Shown piece by piece: positions 1 through 8,599 of a DNA stretch of 64,000 nt. Location: NCBI RefSeq assembly GCF_001423265.1, contig NZ_LMND01000001.1, positions 64,128 to 128,127 on the forward strand. Direction: 5' to 3'. Every line of letters begins with the position of its first letter. Position 1 is the first letter of the stretch. The DNA is from Methylobacterium sp. Leaf108. Lineage in GTDB: Bacteria; Pseudomonadota; Alphaproteobacteria; Rhizobiales; Beijerinckiaceae. The position numbers were made by a program, and so were the translations under genes. Below the pieces are notes generated by a model. It made no database searches. It had not been told where the DNA came from and was given only the letters and a program-made list of their open reading frames with translations.

Positions 1-1067
1 TGGCCGAGTTCGGCGAACGGGCGGCACTCCTGGTGCCCGCCGCCTCCCTGATCGGCTATGGCCTCGGCATCGTCGGGCTGGTGCCGTTGGGCGACAGCCT
101 GCCACGGCGCAGCCTGATCATCTGGCAGTTGCTCGGCCTGAGCGTCGCCCTGCTGGCCGCGGCCCTGAGCACCTCCCTGGCGATGCTGGTGGGCGCCTGC
201 CTCGTCATCGGCTTCCTCTCTTCCGCGGCGCAGCAGGCGGTGCCCTTCGCGGCGGAACTCGCCCCCGATGCCAGCCGCGGCCGCATCGTCGGCCAGGTCA
301 TGACCGGGCTCCTCAGCGGCATCCTGCTCGCCCGGACCATCAGCGGGTTCGTGGGGGCGCAGTTCGGCTGGCGCATCGTGTTCTTCGCCGCCTGCGGGGT
401 CGCGCTCGCCATCGCGGCGGTGGCGGCGGCGACCCTGCCGAGGACACCCCAGACCGCCCCGCTGCGCTACCGCGCCCTGATGCTGTCGATCCTCGACCTC
501 CTGCGCACCCAACCGGTGCTGCGCAGCGCGACCCTGTGCCAGGCGTTCCTGTTCGCCAGCTTCAACGCCTTCTGGGCGACCCTGGCCCTCCTGGTGGAGG
601 CGCCGCCCTTCGACCTCACCGCCGCCGGGGCGGGCCTGTTCGGCGTGATCGGCGTGTGCGGGGCCGTGGTGGCGCCGTTGTCGGGCCGCTTCACCGACCG
701 GCGCGGGGCGCGCCCGGTGGTGCTCGCCGGCGGCGTCTGCGTCATGGCCGCCTTCGCGGTGCTGTGGCTGGCCGGCACCGGGTCGCTCGTCGCGGTGGCG
801 GTGGGCGTGCTGCTCATCGACATCGGCATCAACGCCGCCCTCATCGCCAACCAGACCCGGGCCTATGCCCTGGTGCCGGGCGCGCGCGGACGCATCAACA
901 CGGTGCTGTTCACGGGCATCTTCCTGTTCGGGGCGATCGGCGCCTTGGCCGGCTCGCAGGCCTTCCTCAGCTACGGCTGGTCCGGCGTCTGCGCCGTCGG
1001 GATCGCCCTGGCCGGGGCCGGACTGCTGGTGGCGATCGTCGAACCGCGGCGTCCGGTCGAGGCGTAG
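1..1067 (+). CDS. MFS transporter, 5' end cut by window edge
   Basis: Integral inner-membrane transporter of the major facilitator superfamily; the substrate cannot be read from sequence. The frame is open from base 3 with no stop, so the true start lies before the window; a GTG at 33 is only the first internal start codon. About 350 residues are visible, with alternating hydrophobic segments typical of ten or more membrane helices and a mid-protein loop GRFTDRRGARPVV that matches the repeated MFS cytoplasmic loop motif (G-x3-D-R-x-G-R). Full MFS proteins are about 400 residues, so roughly the first helix is missing. It converges on cobC with a 6-base gap. Family call firm, role unknown. Confidence 0.85.
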   Translation, partial: AEFGERAALLVPAASLIGYGLGIVGLVPLGDSLPRRSLIIWQLLGLSVALLAAALSTSLAMLVGACLVIGFLSSAAQQAVPFAAELAPDASRGRIVGQVMTGLLSGILLARTISGFVGAQFGWRIVFFAACGVALAIAAVAAATLPRTPQTAPLRYRALMLSILDLLRTQPVLRSATLCQAFLFASFNAFWATLALLVEAPPFDLTAAGAGLFGVIGVCGAVVAPLSGRFTDRRGARPVVLAGGVCVMAAFAVLWLAGTGSLVAVAVGVLLIDIGINAALIANQTRAYALVPGARGRINTVLFTGIFLFGAIGALAGSQAFLSYGWSGVCAVGIALAGAGLLVAIVEPRRPVEA

Positions 1068-1073
1068 CGGTCC

Positions 1074-2063
1074 TCACCGCAGGATGCGCGAGAGCCGGCA
1101 CCATTCGCCCCGGTCGGCCGGCAGGCCGAAGCGCAGACGATGGGGCATCGCCTCGAACCGGCGCACGTAGATGCCCGCCTCCCCGAGGCGCCGGAACACG
1201 CCGGGGCCGTCCTCGAAATCCGCCGTGCGGAACAGGCTGGTCCCGCCGACCACCCCCCCCCCGGCCCGGCCGATCATGCGGTCGAGGCGGGCGGCATCGG
1301 CCGCGCGCGCCGCTCGGGCCGCCTCGCGCCAGGACCTGTCGCGGAGCGCGGCGCGGCCGATGGCGAGCGCCGGGCCGGCCACCGCCCAGGGTCCGAGGGC
1401 CTCGGCGATCCGAAGGGCCAGCGCCGGCTCGGCGAGGGCGAAACCGAGGCGCAGGCCGGCGAGCCCATAGGTCTTGCCGAAGGAGCGCAGGACCACGAGC
1501 CCGGGGCCGACCTCTGCGCACAACGAGCCCGCGGGCTCGAAGTCGGCGAAGGCCTCGTCCACCACGAGGAGACCGCCACGGCGCCCCAGGGCATGGGCCG
1601 TGGCCACAAGATCGCCGGCGGGCACGATGCGTCCGTCGGGGTTGTTGGGATTGACGACGACGACGACATCGCAGCCCTCCGCACCGGACAGGTCGGCGAC
1701 CGCGACGACGTGATGACCACCGCGGGTCCAGGCCGCCGCATGCTCGGCATAGGTCGGCGACAGCACCGCGACCCGCGATCGAGGGCGCAGCCGCGGCAAG
1801 GTCTCGATCAGGATCTGCGTGCCCGGCGCCGCCGCCACCGTCGCCGGATCGGCGCCGTAGGCGTCGGCCGCCGCGGTCCGCAAGGCGGTCAGGTCGGCCG
1901 GGGACGGCAGCCGCGTGAAGGCGCTGGCCTCCAGCGGTGGACACGGATAGGGCACCGGGTTGATGCCGGTGGACAGATCGACCCACGGCTCGGGGCCTGC
2001 GGGAAACAGGCGCCGGGCCGCGTCGAGATCGCCGCCGTGGGCGATTCGCGTGCCTTCCCCCAT
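1074..2063 (-). CDS. cobC: CobC, PLP-dependent threonine-phosphate decarboxylase-like enzyme
   Basis: Fold-type I aminotransferase family enzyme of cobalamin synthesis. With CobD it supplies and attaches the aminopropanol arm of adenosylcobinamide; Salmonella CobD, its homologue, decarboxylates L-threonine-O-3-phosphate. The 329-residue product starts MGEGTRIAHGGDLDAA, the usual opening of the family. It carries the VVNPNNPDG substrate/cofactor motif near residue 140, DEAFADF, and the PLP-lysine region SFGKTYGLAGLRLGF near 190. An upstream in-frame ATG (MGEDGPG) is possible, but the chosen start at 2063 fits the family. It is divergent from cobD with only 21 bases between the starts, so both promoters must lie inside or next to the neighbouring coding sequence. 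Confidence 0.9.
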   Translation of the reverse strand: MGEGTRIAHGGDLDAARRLFPAGPEPWVDLSTGINPVPYPCPPLEASAFTRLPSPADLTALRTAAADAYGADPATVAAAPGTQILIETLPRLRPRSRVAVLSPTYAEHAAAWTRGGHHVVAVADLSGAEGCDVVVVVNPNNPDGRIVPAGDLVATAHALGRRGGLLVVDEAFADFEPAGSLCAEVGPGLVVLRSFGKTYGLAGLRLGFALAEPALALRIAEALGPWAVAGPALAIGRAALRDRSWREAARAARAADAARLDRMIGRAGGGVVGGTSLFRTADFEDGPGVFRRLGEAGIYVRRFEAMPHRLRFGLPADRGEWCRLSRILR

Positions 2064-2084
2064 CAGAGAGTGTTCCGCCGCAGA

Positions 2085-3077
2085 ATGCCCTGGACCGTCC
2101 TCGCCCATCCGCCCGACACGCTTCCGATCCTGGTCGTCGCCCTCGCCGTCGAGGCGGCCGCCGGCTATCCGGACGGGCTCTACAGGGCGCTCGGCCATCC
2201 TGTCACCTGGATCGGCCGGCTGATCGGCGCCCTCGACGTCGGCCTGAACCGGGGAAGCGCCCGCCGGCGGCGCCTGGCCGGCGTGCTCGGCCTCCTCGTG
2301 CTGATCGCCGTGGTCGGCGGCATCGCGCTGGCGGTCGGCGCGCTCCTCGGTCTCGCCGGTCCGGTCTCCGGGATCGTCCTCGCGGGAATCGCCTGCGCCG
2401 CCCTGCCGGCGCAGCGAAGCCTCCACGAGCACGTCGCACGGGTGGCGCAGGGAATCCGGCGGGAGGGGCTTCCCGGCGGGCGCGCAGCGGTGGCGATGAT
2501 CGTCGGTCGCGATCCCGAGAGCCTCGACGAAGCCGGGGTCTGCCGCGCGGCCATCGAGAGCCTCGCCGAGAACTTTTCCGACGGGATCGTGGCGCCGGCG
2601 GTCTGGATCGGGGTCGGCGGCCTGCCCGGCGGCGCCCTCTACAAGGCGATCAACACCGCCGACAGCATGATCGGCCACCGCACCGAGCGCCACGAGGCCT
2701 TCGGCTGGGCTTCGGCCCGCCTCGACGACCTCGTCAACCTGCCGGCCTCGCGCCTCTCCGCCGGCCTGATCGTCGCCGCGGCGGCCTGCCACCGCGACGC
2801 CTCGGCGACCGGAGCCTGGCGTGCCCTGCACCGCGATGCCCGCCGCCACCGCTCGCCCAACGCCGGCTGGCCCGAGGCCGCCATGGCCGGCGCGCTCGGC
2901 CTGCGCCTGGCCGGACCGCGGGTCTACGGCGCCGTGAGGGTCGAGGACGCCTGGATGGGCGACGGCCGGGCCGAGGCGGGGCCGGCCGACGTGGAGCGGG
3001 CCCTCGCCCTCTACCGCAGCGCCTGCCTCATCCTGTTCGGCTTCGCCGTGCTCGCCGCCACCGCGGCCCTCGCCTGA
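2085..3077 (+). CDS. cobD: CobD/CbiB, adenosylcobinamide-phosphate synthase
   Basis: Membrane enzyme that amidates adenosylcobyric acid with (R)-1-amino-2-propanol or its phosphate to give adenosylcobinamide (phosphate). The 330-residue product begins MPWTVLAHPPDTLPILVVAL and has several hydrophobic segments. Family motifs visible are GHPVTWIGRLI (residue about 40), ESLAENFSDGIVAPAVW (about 155) and YKAINTADSMIGH (about 185). The ATG at 2085 is the first Met after a run of low-complexity arginine-rich frame and sits right after cobC's divergent start. The downstream gene at 3088 is on the opposite strand and converges. Confidence 0.92.
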   Translation: MPWTVLAHPPDTLPILVVALAVEAAAGYPDGLYRALGHPVTWIGRLIGALDVGLNRGSARRRRLAGVLGLLVLIAVVGGIALAVGALLGLAGPVSGIVLAGIACAALPAQRSLHEHVARVAQGIRREGLPGGRAAVAMIVGRDPESLDEAGVCRAAIESLAENFSDGIVAPAVWIGVGGLPGGALYKAINTADSMIGHRTERHEAFGWASARLDDLVNLPASRLSAGLIVAAAACHRDASATGAWRALHRDARRHRSPNAGWPEAAMAGALGLRLAGPRVYGAVRVEDAWMGDGRAEAGPADVERALALYRSACLILFGFAVLAATAALA

Positions 3078-3087
3078 TTCGGCGCCG

Positions 3088-3567
3088 TCACAGGCAGGGG
3101 GTGAGAATGGTGCCGCCCCGGTCCTGCAGCGCATCCCTGACGCCGCCCAGCGAATAGGCCTCCGATACATTGAGGCTCGGATAGGCGATGGTGAAGCGCG
3201 CGGCCTTGCTCGCCAGCATCGCCTTGGCCATCGCCTCGAGGGCGAAGCGCCCACCCCGCGCGTCGACGGCGCCGTAGCCGTCCGTCACGGCGAAGGGAAA
3301 GGTCCGGCCGTCGACGACGACCCGGACGTCCAGGGGCCGTCCCTTCGGCGCCGTCTGCGCCAGGCCTTCGAGGACGACCCCCATCCGCCGCCCGCCGGTC
3401 CCGCCGCCGCAGAAGACCCGAAAGATGCTGCCGGTCCGGCTGCGGATGCTGGCCTCCGCGGTGCCCTGACCGAACCCAGCGGTCCAGCGATCGTCGACGG
3501 AAAGCGCCGGGGTCGCGATCAGGATCGCGACGACACCCGTCAGGACGGAGCGAGGCATGCGGGTCAT
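3088..3567 (-). CDS. Secreted protein of unknown function at the end of the cobP-cobQ run
   Basis: A 159-residue protein I do not recognise. It has an N-terminal signal peptide (MTRMPRSVLTGVVAILIATP, likely cleaved after PALS), so it is probably periplasmic. The mature part is beta-rich in appearance, with VRVVVDGRTFPFAV, a glycine-rich stretch CGGGTGGRRMG near residue 70 and a C-terminal cysteine (ILTPCL). Two cysteines remain after cleavage and could pair. The start at 3567 leaves 4 bases to the cobQ stop, which argues for co-transcription and possibly translational coupling with cobQ. No link to cobalamin chemistry can be read from the sequence. Confidence 0.7.
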   Translation of the reverse strand: MTRMPRSVLTGVVAILIATPALSVDDRWTAGFGQGTAEASIRSRTGSIFRVFCGGGTGGRRMGVVLEGLAQTAPKGRPLDVRVVVDGRTFPFAVTDGYGAVDARGGRFALEAMAKAMLASKAARFTIAYPSLNVSEAYSLGGVRDALQDRGGTILTPCL

Positions 3568-3571
3568 CCCT

Positions 3572-5044
3572 TCAGGGTCGGGCGTTCGCGACGGCGAGCA
3601 CGGCGTCGCAATCGACATGAGCCTCGATATGCGCGGCCAGCCGGTCGAGCACCGCCTCGATCCCGGCCTCGTAGCCCTCTCCGCTCGATACGGTGCCCAG
3701 GCGCGCGAGCCAGGCCGCGCGCTGGCGGTCGTCCGAAAACAGGCCGTGGACGTAGGTTCCGCAGACGCGTCCGTCACCCGAGACCGCGCCGTCCTGGCGC
3801 CCGTCCGCGAAGCGGATCAACGGCCGGATGGTGTCGGGGCCGGCGGTCTCACCCACATGCATCTCGTAGCCGCAGAACGGAACGCCATCGGGCAGGGTGA
3901 CGCCCGTCACCCGCTCGAGACGCTTGAGCGGTGTCATCACCGTCTCGACGTCGAGGAGGCCGAGGCCGGGCACCGACCGCGGCGTCCCCTCGATCCCGTG
4001 CGGGTCGGCGATGGTGCGCCCGAGCATCTGATAGCCACCGCACAGGCCGAGCACCCGGCCGCCGCGCCGGACATGGGCGCGGATGTCGATGTCCCAGCCC
4101 TGCTCGCGCAGGACGTCGAGGTCGGCGATGGTGGTCTTCGACCCCGGAAGCAGGACGAGATCGGCATCTCCCGGAATGGCCTCGCCGGGCCGCACCAGCA
4201 CCACGGCGAGGCTGGGCTCGGCGCGCAGGGGGTCGAGGTCGTCGAAATTGGCGAGCCGCGGCAGCACCGGCACCGCGACCACGCGCTTGCCCGCGCCCGG
4301 CGCCGAACCGGCCAGACCGAGGATGTCCTCGGCCGGGAGCCGGGCGGCGGCGGGAAAATGCGGCACGAGGCCGAAGGACGGCCAGCCGGTGCGCCGCGCG
4401 ACGATGGCCATGCCGTCGGCGAACAGGCTCGGGTCGCCGCGAAACCGATTGACGATGAAGCCGCGGATCATCGCGGCGTCCTCGGGCGCGATCACCGCCT
4501 GGGTGCCGACGAGGCTGGCGATGACGCCGCCGCGGTCGATGTCCCCTAGCAGGATCACCGGCACGCCGGTGGCGCGGGCAAAGCCCATGTTGGCGATGTC
4601 GCCGGCGCGCAGGTTGACCTCCGAGGCCGATCCGGCGCCCTCGACGACGACGAGGTCGGCCTCGGCTCCCAGGCGCGCGAAGCTCTCCAGCACCGACGCG
4701 AGAAGGCGCGGCTTCCAGGCCTGGTAGTCCCGCGCCGCCGCCTGCCCGACCATGCGGCCCTGCACGACGATCTGCGATCCGGTCTCGCTCTGGGGCTTGA
4801 GGAGGACCGGGTTCATGTGGACGGAGGGCGCCACCCGCGCGGCACGGGCCTGCAATGCCTGCGCCCGCCCGATCTCGCCGCCGTCGTCGGTGACGGCGGC
4901 GTTGTTCGACATGTTCTGCGGCTTGAACGGGCGCACCCTCAGCCCACGGTTGGCGAACGCACGGCACAGGCCGGCGACGATCAGCGACTTGCCGACGTCC
5001 GAGCCGGTGCCCTGGATCATGATGGCGGGGGTCGGGGTTCTCAT
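3572..5044 (-). CDS. cobQ: CobQ, cobyric acid synthase
   Basis: Glutamine-dependent amidotransferase that amidates four carboxylates of adenosylcobyrinic acid a,c-diamide to give adenosylcobyric acid. The 490-residue length is normal. The N-terminal ATPase domain has the deviant P-loop [10 protein letters not shown] (residue 10) and [11 protein letters not shown]. The C-terminal class I glutaminase-like domain has the cysteine loop [12 protein letters not shown] (about 330) and the histidine in CGTYVHGLF (about 430). The ATG at 5044 is chosen because [20 protein letters not shown] is the family start. It lies 67 bases after the UbiC/UTRA-like gene on the same strand. Confidence 0.95.
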   Translation of the reverse strand: MRTPTPAIMIQGTGSDVGKSLIVAGLCRAFANRGLRVRPFKPQNMSNNAAVTDDGGEIGRAQALQARAARVAPSVHMNPVLLKPQSETGSQIVVQGRMVGQAAARDYQAWKPRLLASVLESFARLGAEADLVVVEGAGSASEVNLRAGDIANMGFARATGVPVILLGDIDRGGVIASLVGTQAVIAPEDAAMIRGFIVNRFRGDPSLFADGMAIVARRTGWPSFGLVPHFPAAARLPAEDILGLAGSAPGAGKRVVAVPVLPRLANFDDLDPLRAEPSLAVVLVRPGEAIPGDADLVLLPGSKTTIADLDVLREQGWDIDIRAHVRRGGRVLGLCGGYQMLGRTIADPHGIEGTPRSVPGLGLLDVETVMTPLKRLERVTGVTLPDGVPFCGYEMHVGETAGPDTIRPLIRFADGRQDGAVSGDGRVCGTYVHGLFSDDRQRAAWLARLGTVSSGEGYEAGIEAVLDRLAAHIEAHVDCDAVLAVANARP

Positions 5045-5111
5045 CGGGTCGGAGCCGGGGATGCCTGGACGTGGCGTGGAGCGGGCTGGCGTAAAAGCCT
5101 GTGCGAGCGTC

Positions 5112-5816
5112 TCATCGGGGCGTCCCGGCACAGGCGGGATCGGTCGGACGCTCGGCCCGGCGGAAGGCGAGGATCGCCGCACCGTAGGTCTCGACCACCT
5201 CGGAGAAGGGCACCCGTTCGGCGGTGAACAGCACCGCACGGTGGCTGAACAGGCGCTCGGGGATCGGCAGCATCGCGCAGGTCGTGGGCGGCACGGGCGC
5301 CTGGTCCCAGCCCTCCGGCAGCGGCCGCCACAGGATGTCGGCCGCCACGGTCTGGCGCGTGGTGCCGAGCGCCTGGACGACACGGCCGAACGGCGTGTCG
5401 GTGGTGTCGAGGAGGCGGTTCATCTCCGGCGTCAGCCGCTCGGGCACGTACCAATTGTCCGCCTCGGAGAGGAGGTGGTCGCCGCAGGCGAGGCGGACGC
5501 GCCGGTGGCGCAAGGGCGTGTCGGGGGCAATGGCGAGGCGCTGGCGGGTCTCGGGCGTCGCAGGCACGTCGACGCCGCGCTCCAGGCGCGCCGCCAGGAC
5601 CGGGCGCGATGCCATGCCGTGCTCGGCGCACCAGCTTTCGAGGGTCGTGGTGGCGCTCCGGGCCGCGAGCAGGCGGGCGTTCAGGGTCTGGACCACCGCC
5701 GTCGCCTCGACCCGGCCGAGGTAGCTGTCGGGCCAGGGCCCGCCCGGCTCCGAACGGACGCCGGGCGTGTCCACCACGACGAGGAGGGCGAACGCCCCGG
5801 CAACGATCCGCCGCAT
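5112..5816 (-). CDS. Secreted chorismate lyase-like (UbiC/UTRA fold) protein
   Basis: A 234-residue protein with a short N-terminal hydrophobic signal ([20 protein letters not shown]). Its body resembles the UbiC/UTRA superfamily: the stretch [20 protein letters not shown] followed by PFGRVVQAL (residues about 110 to 160) follows the family pattern of a strand, NWY-P and PFG. Cytoplasmic UbiC cleaves chorismate to 4-hydroxybenzoate and UTRA domains bind effectors; an exported version would be neither of these in the usual sense. It starts 1 base from the cobO stop, so it is part of the cobP-cobO-cobQ run. Fold call moderate, function unknown. Confidence 0.65.
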   Translation of the reverse strand: MRRIVAGAFALLVVVDTPGVRSEPGGPWPDSYLGRVEATAVVQTLNARLLAARSATTTLESWCAEHGMASRPVLAARLERGVDVPATPETRQRLAIAPDTPLRHRRVRLACGDHLLSEADNWYVPERLTPEMNRLLDTTDTPFGRVVQALGTTRQTVAADILWRPLPEGWDQAPVPPTTCAMLPIPERLFSHRAVLFTAERVPFSEVVETYGAAILAFRRAERPTDPACAGTPR

Positions 5817-6419
5817 CTAGAATTCGATTCCCGCCTGTGCCTTCACGCCGGCCGAGAAGTGGTGCTTCACCACCGTCATCTCGGTGACGAGGTCGGCGGC
5901 CTCGATCAGCGCCGGCTTGGCGTTGCGGCCGGTCACGATCACGTGGAGGTCGGGCCGGCGGGCCTGGAAGGCCGCGATCACCTCGGCCAGCGGCAGGTAG
6001 TCGTAGCGCAGGGCGATGTTGAGTTCGTCGAGGACCACGAGGCGGATGGTCGGATCGGCCATCAGGTCGAGCGCCTTGGCCCAGGCGTGCTCGGCGGCGG
6101 CGATGTCGCGGGCCTTGTCCTGCGTCTCCCAGGTGAAGCCCTCGCCCAGCGTATGCCAGGCGATGCGGTCGCCGAAGGGCCCGAGCGCGTGCTTCTCGCC
6201 GGTGTCCCAGGCGCCCTTGATGAACTGGACGACGCCGACCCGCCAGCCATGGCCGAGTGCCCGCAGCATCAGCCCCAGGGCCGCCGTGGTCTTGCCCTTG
6301 CCGGGGCCGGTGTTGACGATGAGGAGCCCCTTCTCGATCGTCTTTTCGGCCACCTCCGCGTCCTGGACGGCCTTGCGCTTCTCCATCTTCTCGCGATGGC
6401 GGGTCTCGTCGTCGGTCAT
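5817..6419 (-). CDS. cobO: CobO, ATP:corrinoid adenosyltransferase (BtuR/CobA type)
   Basis: Transfers the 5'-deoxyadenosyl group of ATP to Co(I) of cobyrinic acid a,c-diamide and other corrinoids. The 200-residue product has the BtuR P-loop NTGPGKGKTTAALG at residue about 37, the Walker B-like LVVLDELNIALRYDYL near 130, and VIVTGRNAKPALIEAADLVTEM near 165. It ends with the family tail VKHHFSAGVKAQAGIEF. The ATG at 6419 overlaps the cobP stop by 4 bases (ATGA), which predicts coupled translation. Start and length match the family. Confidence 0.95.
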   Translation of the reverse strand: MTDDETRHREKMEKRKAVQDAEVAEKTIEKGLLIVNTGPGKGKTTAALGLMLRALGHGWRVGVVQFIKGAWDTGEKHALGPFGDRIAWHTLGEGFTWETQDKARDIAAAEHAWAKALDLMADPTIRLVVLDELNIALRYDYLPLAEVIAAFQARRPDLHVIVTGRNAKPALIEAADLVTEMTVVKHHFSAGVKAQAGIEF

Positions 6420-6949
6420 GCATCGGCTCCGGTTTGCGGTTTCACGATCATCGGCAGGCCCGCCACCATGAAGACCACACGGTCGGCGCGCACCGCTAGA
6501 CGCTGGTGGAGGCGCCCGGCCTCGTCGCGGAAGCGGCGGGCCAGGGCGTTGTCCGGCACGATCCCGAGGCCGACCTCGTTGCCGACAAGGACGACCGGGC
6601 CGAGCGCCGCCGTGCAGGCCTCGACCAGGGCCGAAACGGCCCTCGGGATATCGGCCTCCGACAGGATCAGGTTGGTCATCCATAGTGTCAGGCAATCGAC
6701 CAGGACCGGGCCGGCGGCCGCCGCCACCGCCTCCGGGAGATCGATGGGCGCCTCGCGCGTCGTCCACTCCGACGAGCGCCGCTCCCGATGCAGGGCGATC
6801 CGCTCGCGCATCTCGTCGTCGAAGGCCTGGGCGGTGGCGAGATAGAGCCACGGCGCCGGACAGGCCTCGATCAGGCCCTCCGCATGGGCGCTCTTGCCCG
6901 ACCGGGCACCGCCCAGCACCAACGTCATTCGTGAAAGAGCTTGCCGCAT
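6416..6949 (-). CDS. cobP: CobP/CobU, adenosylcobinamide kinase and guanylyltransferase
   Basis: Bifunctional enzyme that phosphorylates adenosylcobinamide and then forms GDP-cobinamide for nucleotide-loop assembly. The 177-residue product has the P-loop LVLGGARSGKSAHAE at residue 10, VDCLTLWMTNLI near 85, and the VGNEVGLGIVPDNALARRFRDEAG block near 122, all diagnostic of CobU/CobP. It is the first gene of the minus-strand run and diverges from the riboswitch-controlled cbtB. About 100 bases lie between its start and the riboswitch. No second riboswitch is visible on the minus strand, so it may not share the B12 control. Confidence 0.94.
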   Translation of the reverse strand: MRQALSRMTLVLGGARSGKSAHAEGLIEACPAPWLYLATAQAFDDEMRERIALHRERRSSEWTTREAPIDLPEAVAAAAGPVLVDCLTLWMTNLILSEADIPRAVSALVEACTAALGPVVLVGNEVGLGIVPDNALARRFRDEAGRLHQRLAVRADRVVFMVAGLPMIVKPQTGADA

Positions 6950-7051
6950 CGACGCTCCTTAACCCGAAACCGGCCGCGCCGGTCAAAGAAGCGCGAATAC
7001 GGCCGGGGGCGCGTTGTAAGCGGCGGCGCGGAAGCGTAGAAGGCGAGATGG

Positions 7052-7215
7052 ACGGTGCCCCGGCGACGGGGTGAAAAGGGAATGCGGTGAGAGGGGACAC
7101 CCTCGATGCCGCGGCTGCCCCCGCAACTGTAAGCGGCGACGTGCCTGCCATCGGCCACTGGAGCGATCCGGGAAGGCGGTGGGCATGCGAGACCCGCGAG
7201 CCAGGAGACCTGCCG
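7052..7215 (+). promoter_or_regulatory. Cobalamin riboswitch upstream of cbtB
   Basis: The conserved adenosylcobalamin riboswitch landmarks occur in order on the plus strand: GGTGCCCC at 7054, GAAAAGGGAATGCGGTG at about 7073, the core GCCCCCGCAACTGTAAGCGG at about 7116, CCACTG at 7155, GGGAAGG at 7170, and the B12-box-like GCGAGCCAGGAGACCTGCC ending at 7214. The cbtB start is 55 bases after it. On B12 binding such elements usually reduce expression, by sequestering the ribosome site or by terminating. I infer repression of cobalt uptake and of the cobW-cobN run; no clear U-tract terminator is seen, so a translational switch is more likely. Confidence 0.95.
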
Positions 7216-7269
7216 TCCACCCGCATTTCCTCGAACGCCGCCGGCGGGGCGGCCGGAGACCGTGACACG

Positions 7270-7446
7270 ATGTCGACCAGCACGCTGACCCTTGCCGGCA
7301 CCCGCACCACCGAGCGCCTCGGCGCCGTCCTGGTGGCCGCCTTCCTCGGCCTCGGCCTCGTCTTCATGGCGGGCTTCGCCCCCTCGATGACGCTGCACAA
7401 CGCGGCCCACGATTTCCGGCACGCGCAGAACTTCCCCTGCCACTAG
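7270..7446 (+). CDS. cbtB: CbtB, small subunit of cobalt transporter
   Basis: A 58-residue membrane protein with a single helix (LGAVLVAAFLGLGLVFMAGF) and a C-terminal histidine-rich metal motif, HNAAHDFRHAQNFPCH, typical of CbtB. The family is predicted to form the CbtAB cobalt importer and is almost always tied to cobalamin genes or riboswitches. It is the first gene after the riboswitch and sits 36 bases before cbtA. The ATG at 7270 follows GGAG at about 7256. Biochemistry of the family is thin; assignment rests on motif and context. Confidence 0.9.
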   Translation: MSTSTLTLAGTRTTERLGAVLVAAFLGLGLVFMAGFAPSMTLHNAAHDFRHAQNFPCH

Positions 7447-7482
7447 GCCGTCCCCTCAGGGACCGTTGAAGGCAGCATTCCC

Positions 7483-8217
7483 ATGATCATCCGACTCCTG
7501 TCGGCGGCCCTGGTCGCCGGCTTCCTCGCGGCCGTCGTGGCCACGGGGCTTCAGCTCACGTTGACCTCGCCGCTGATCCTCGCCGCCGAGCGCTACGAGA
7601 CGCAGGCCTCCCACGAGGCTCCGACCTCCCTCGTCGTGCGTGTCCACGCCCATGGCGACGGCCATTCGGCGACGGTGCAGGCGGACACCGCCTGGGAGCC
7701 GGCGCCCGGCTTCCAGCGCATGGCCTTCACCGGGCTGGCCACATTGGTGGGCGGCGTCGGCTACGCCCTGCTGCTCGGCGCGGTCCTGCTCGCCTGCGGC
7801 CGCGAACCGACGGTGGAGACGAGCCTCGGGTTCGCCGTCGCGGGCTTCCTGGCGGTGTCCCTCGCGCCCGCCCTCGGGCTGCCGCCGGAGCTTCCGGGCA
7901 TGCCGGCCGCTCCCCTGGAGACGCGCCAGATGTGGTGGGTGATGACGGCGCTCGCCACGGCGGTCGGGCTCTACCTCATCGCGATCCGGAGGGTGCCGAT
8001 CACCATCCTGGGCGGGCTGGTGCTGATCGTCGCGCCGCACTTGGCCGGCGCGCCCGACACCGACCACACGGCCTCCGCCCTGCCGGCGGGATACGCGGCG
8101 CAGTTCGCCGCCCGCTCGCTGGGGATCGCCTTCGTGTTCTGGGCGGTGATCGGGCTGGCCTTCGCCTACGCCTGGTCGACCTTCGGCCGCGGCCGACCGG
8201 AAGTCGCCCGTGGCTGA
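7483..8217 (+). CDS. cbtA: CbtA, predicted cobalt transporter membrane subunit
   Basis: A 244-residue protein with about five membrane segments, beginning MIIRLLSAALVAGFLAAVVA. The first periplasmic loop carries a histidine cluster (VRVHAHGDGHSAT, residue about 52) that could bind cobalt. The motif MPAAPLETRQMWWVMTALAT near residue 140 is typical of CbtA. It partners CbtB under the same riboswitch. The stop overlaps the GTG start of the DUF1636 gene by 8 bases. Family call firm; cobalt specificity is inferred from the riboswitch and cob context. Confidence 0.9.
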   Translation: MIIRLLSAALVAGFLAAVVATGLQLTLTSPLILAAERYETQASHEAPTSLVVRVHAHGDGHSATVQADTAWEPAPGFQRMAFTGLATLVGGVGYALLLGAVLLACGREPTVETSLGFAVAGFLAVSLAPALGLPPELPGMPAAPLETRQMWWVMTALATAVGLYLIAIRRVPITILGGLVLIVAPHLAGAPDTDHTASALPAGYAAQFAARSLGIAFVFWAVIGLAFAYAWSTFGRGRPEVARG

Positions 8218-8599
8218 GGTCGTCCTCTACGTCTGCACCACCTGCCGCACGGCGGGTGATGCCACCGAGCCGCGCGCCGGCGCCCGGCTGCTGACGGCCC
8301 TGCGGGAGGCCGCCGCGACCGACATCGTCCGCGTCGAAGGCGTCGAATGCCTCTCGGTCTGCAAGCGGCCGTGTACCGTCGCGGTGGCCTCGCAAGGCCG
8401 CTGGACCTACGTCTACGGCGACCTCGACCCGGTGTCGTCCGCGCGGACGATCCTCGACGGCCTCGGGCTCTACGCCGAAACGCCGGACGGGATCGTGCCG
8501 TGGAAGGCGCGGCCGGAGGTTTTTCGCAAGGGCGTCGTCGCCCGCATCCCGCCGTTCCCGCCACCCGGCGGCCACCCCCTTTCGGACGCCGCCGAATGA
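8210..8599 (+). CDS. DUF1636 metal-binding protein
   Basis: A 129-residue cytoplasmic protein of the DUF1636 family, often annotated as a metal-binding protein and commonly found next to cobalamin genes. The paired cysteines CTTC near residue 9 and CLSVCKRPC near 47 give a ferredoxin-like C-x2-C / C-x3-C-x3-C arrangement that could bind iron-sulphur or cobalt. It starts at GTG 8210 inside the cbtA end and its TGA overlaps the cobW ATG, so it is embedded in a translationally linked run cbtA-DUF1636-cobW. A role in metal handling for cobalt chelation is an inference. Confidence 0.8.
   Translation: MAEVVLYVCTTCRTAGDATEPRAGARLLTALREAAATDIVRVEGVECLSVCKRPCTVAVASQGRWTYVYGDLDPVSSARTILDGLGLYAETPDGIVPWKARPEVFRKGVVARIPPFPPPGGHPLSDAAE

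Noticed and set aside
1074..3254. A single 726-residue minus-strand protein covering cobC and the region opposite cobD
   Set aside because: Only the last 329 residues match CobC; the upstream part is antisense to cobD and lacks family features.
6950..7051. Second cobalamin riboswitch on the minus strand for cobP
   Set aside because: None of the conserved core or B12-box elements can be read on the minus strand in this interval.
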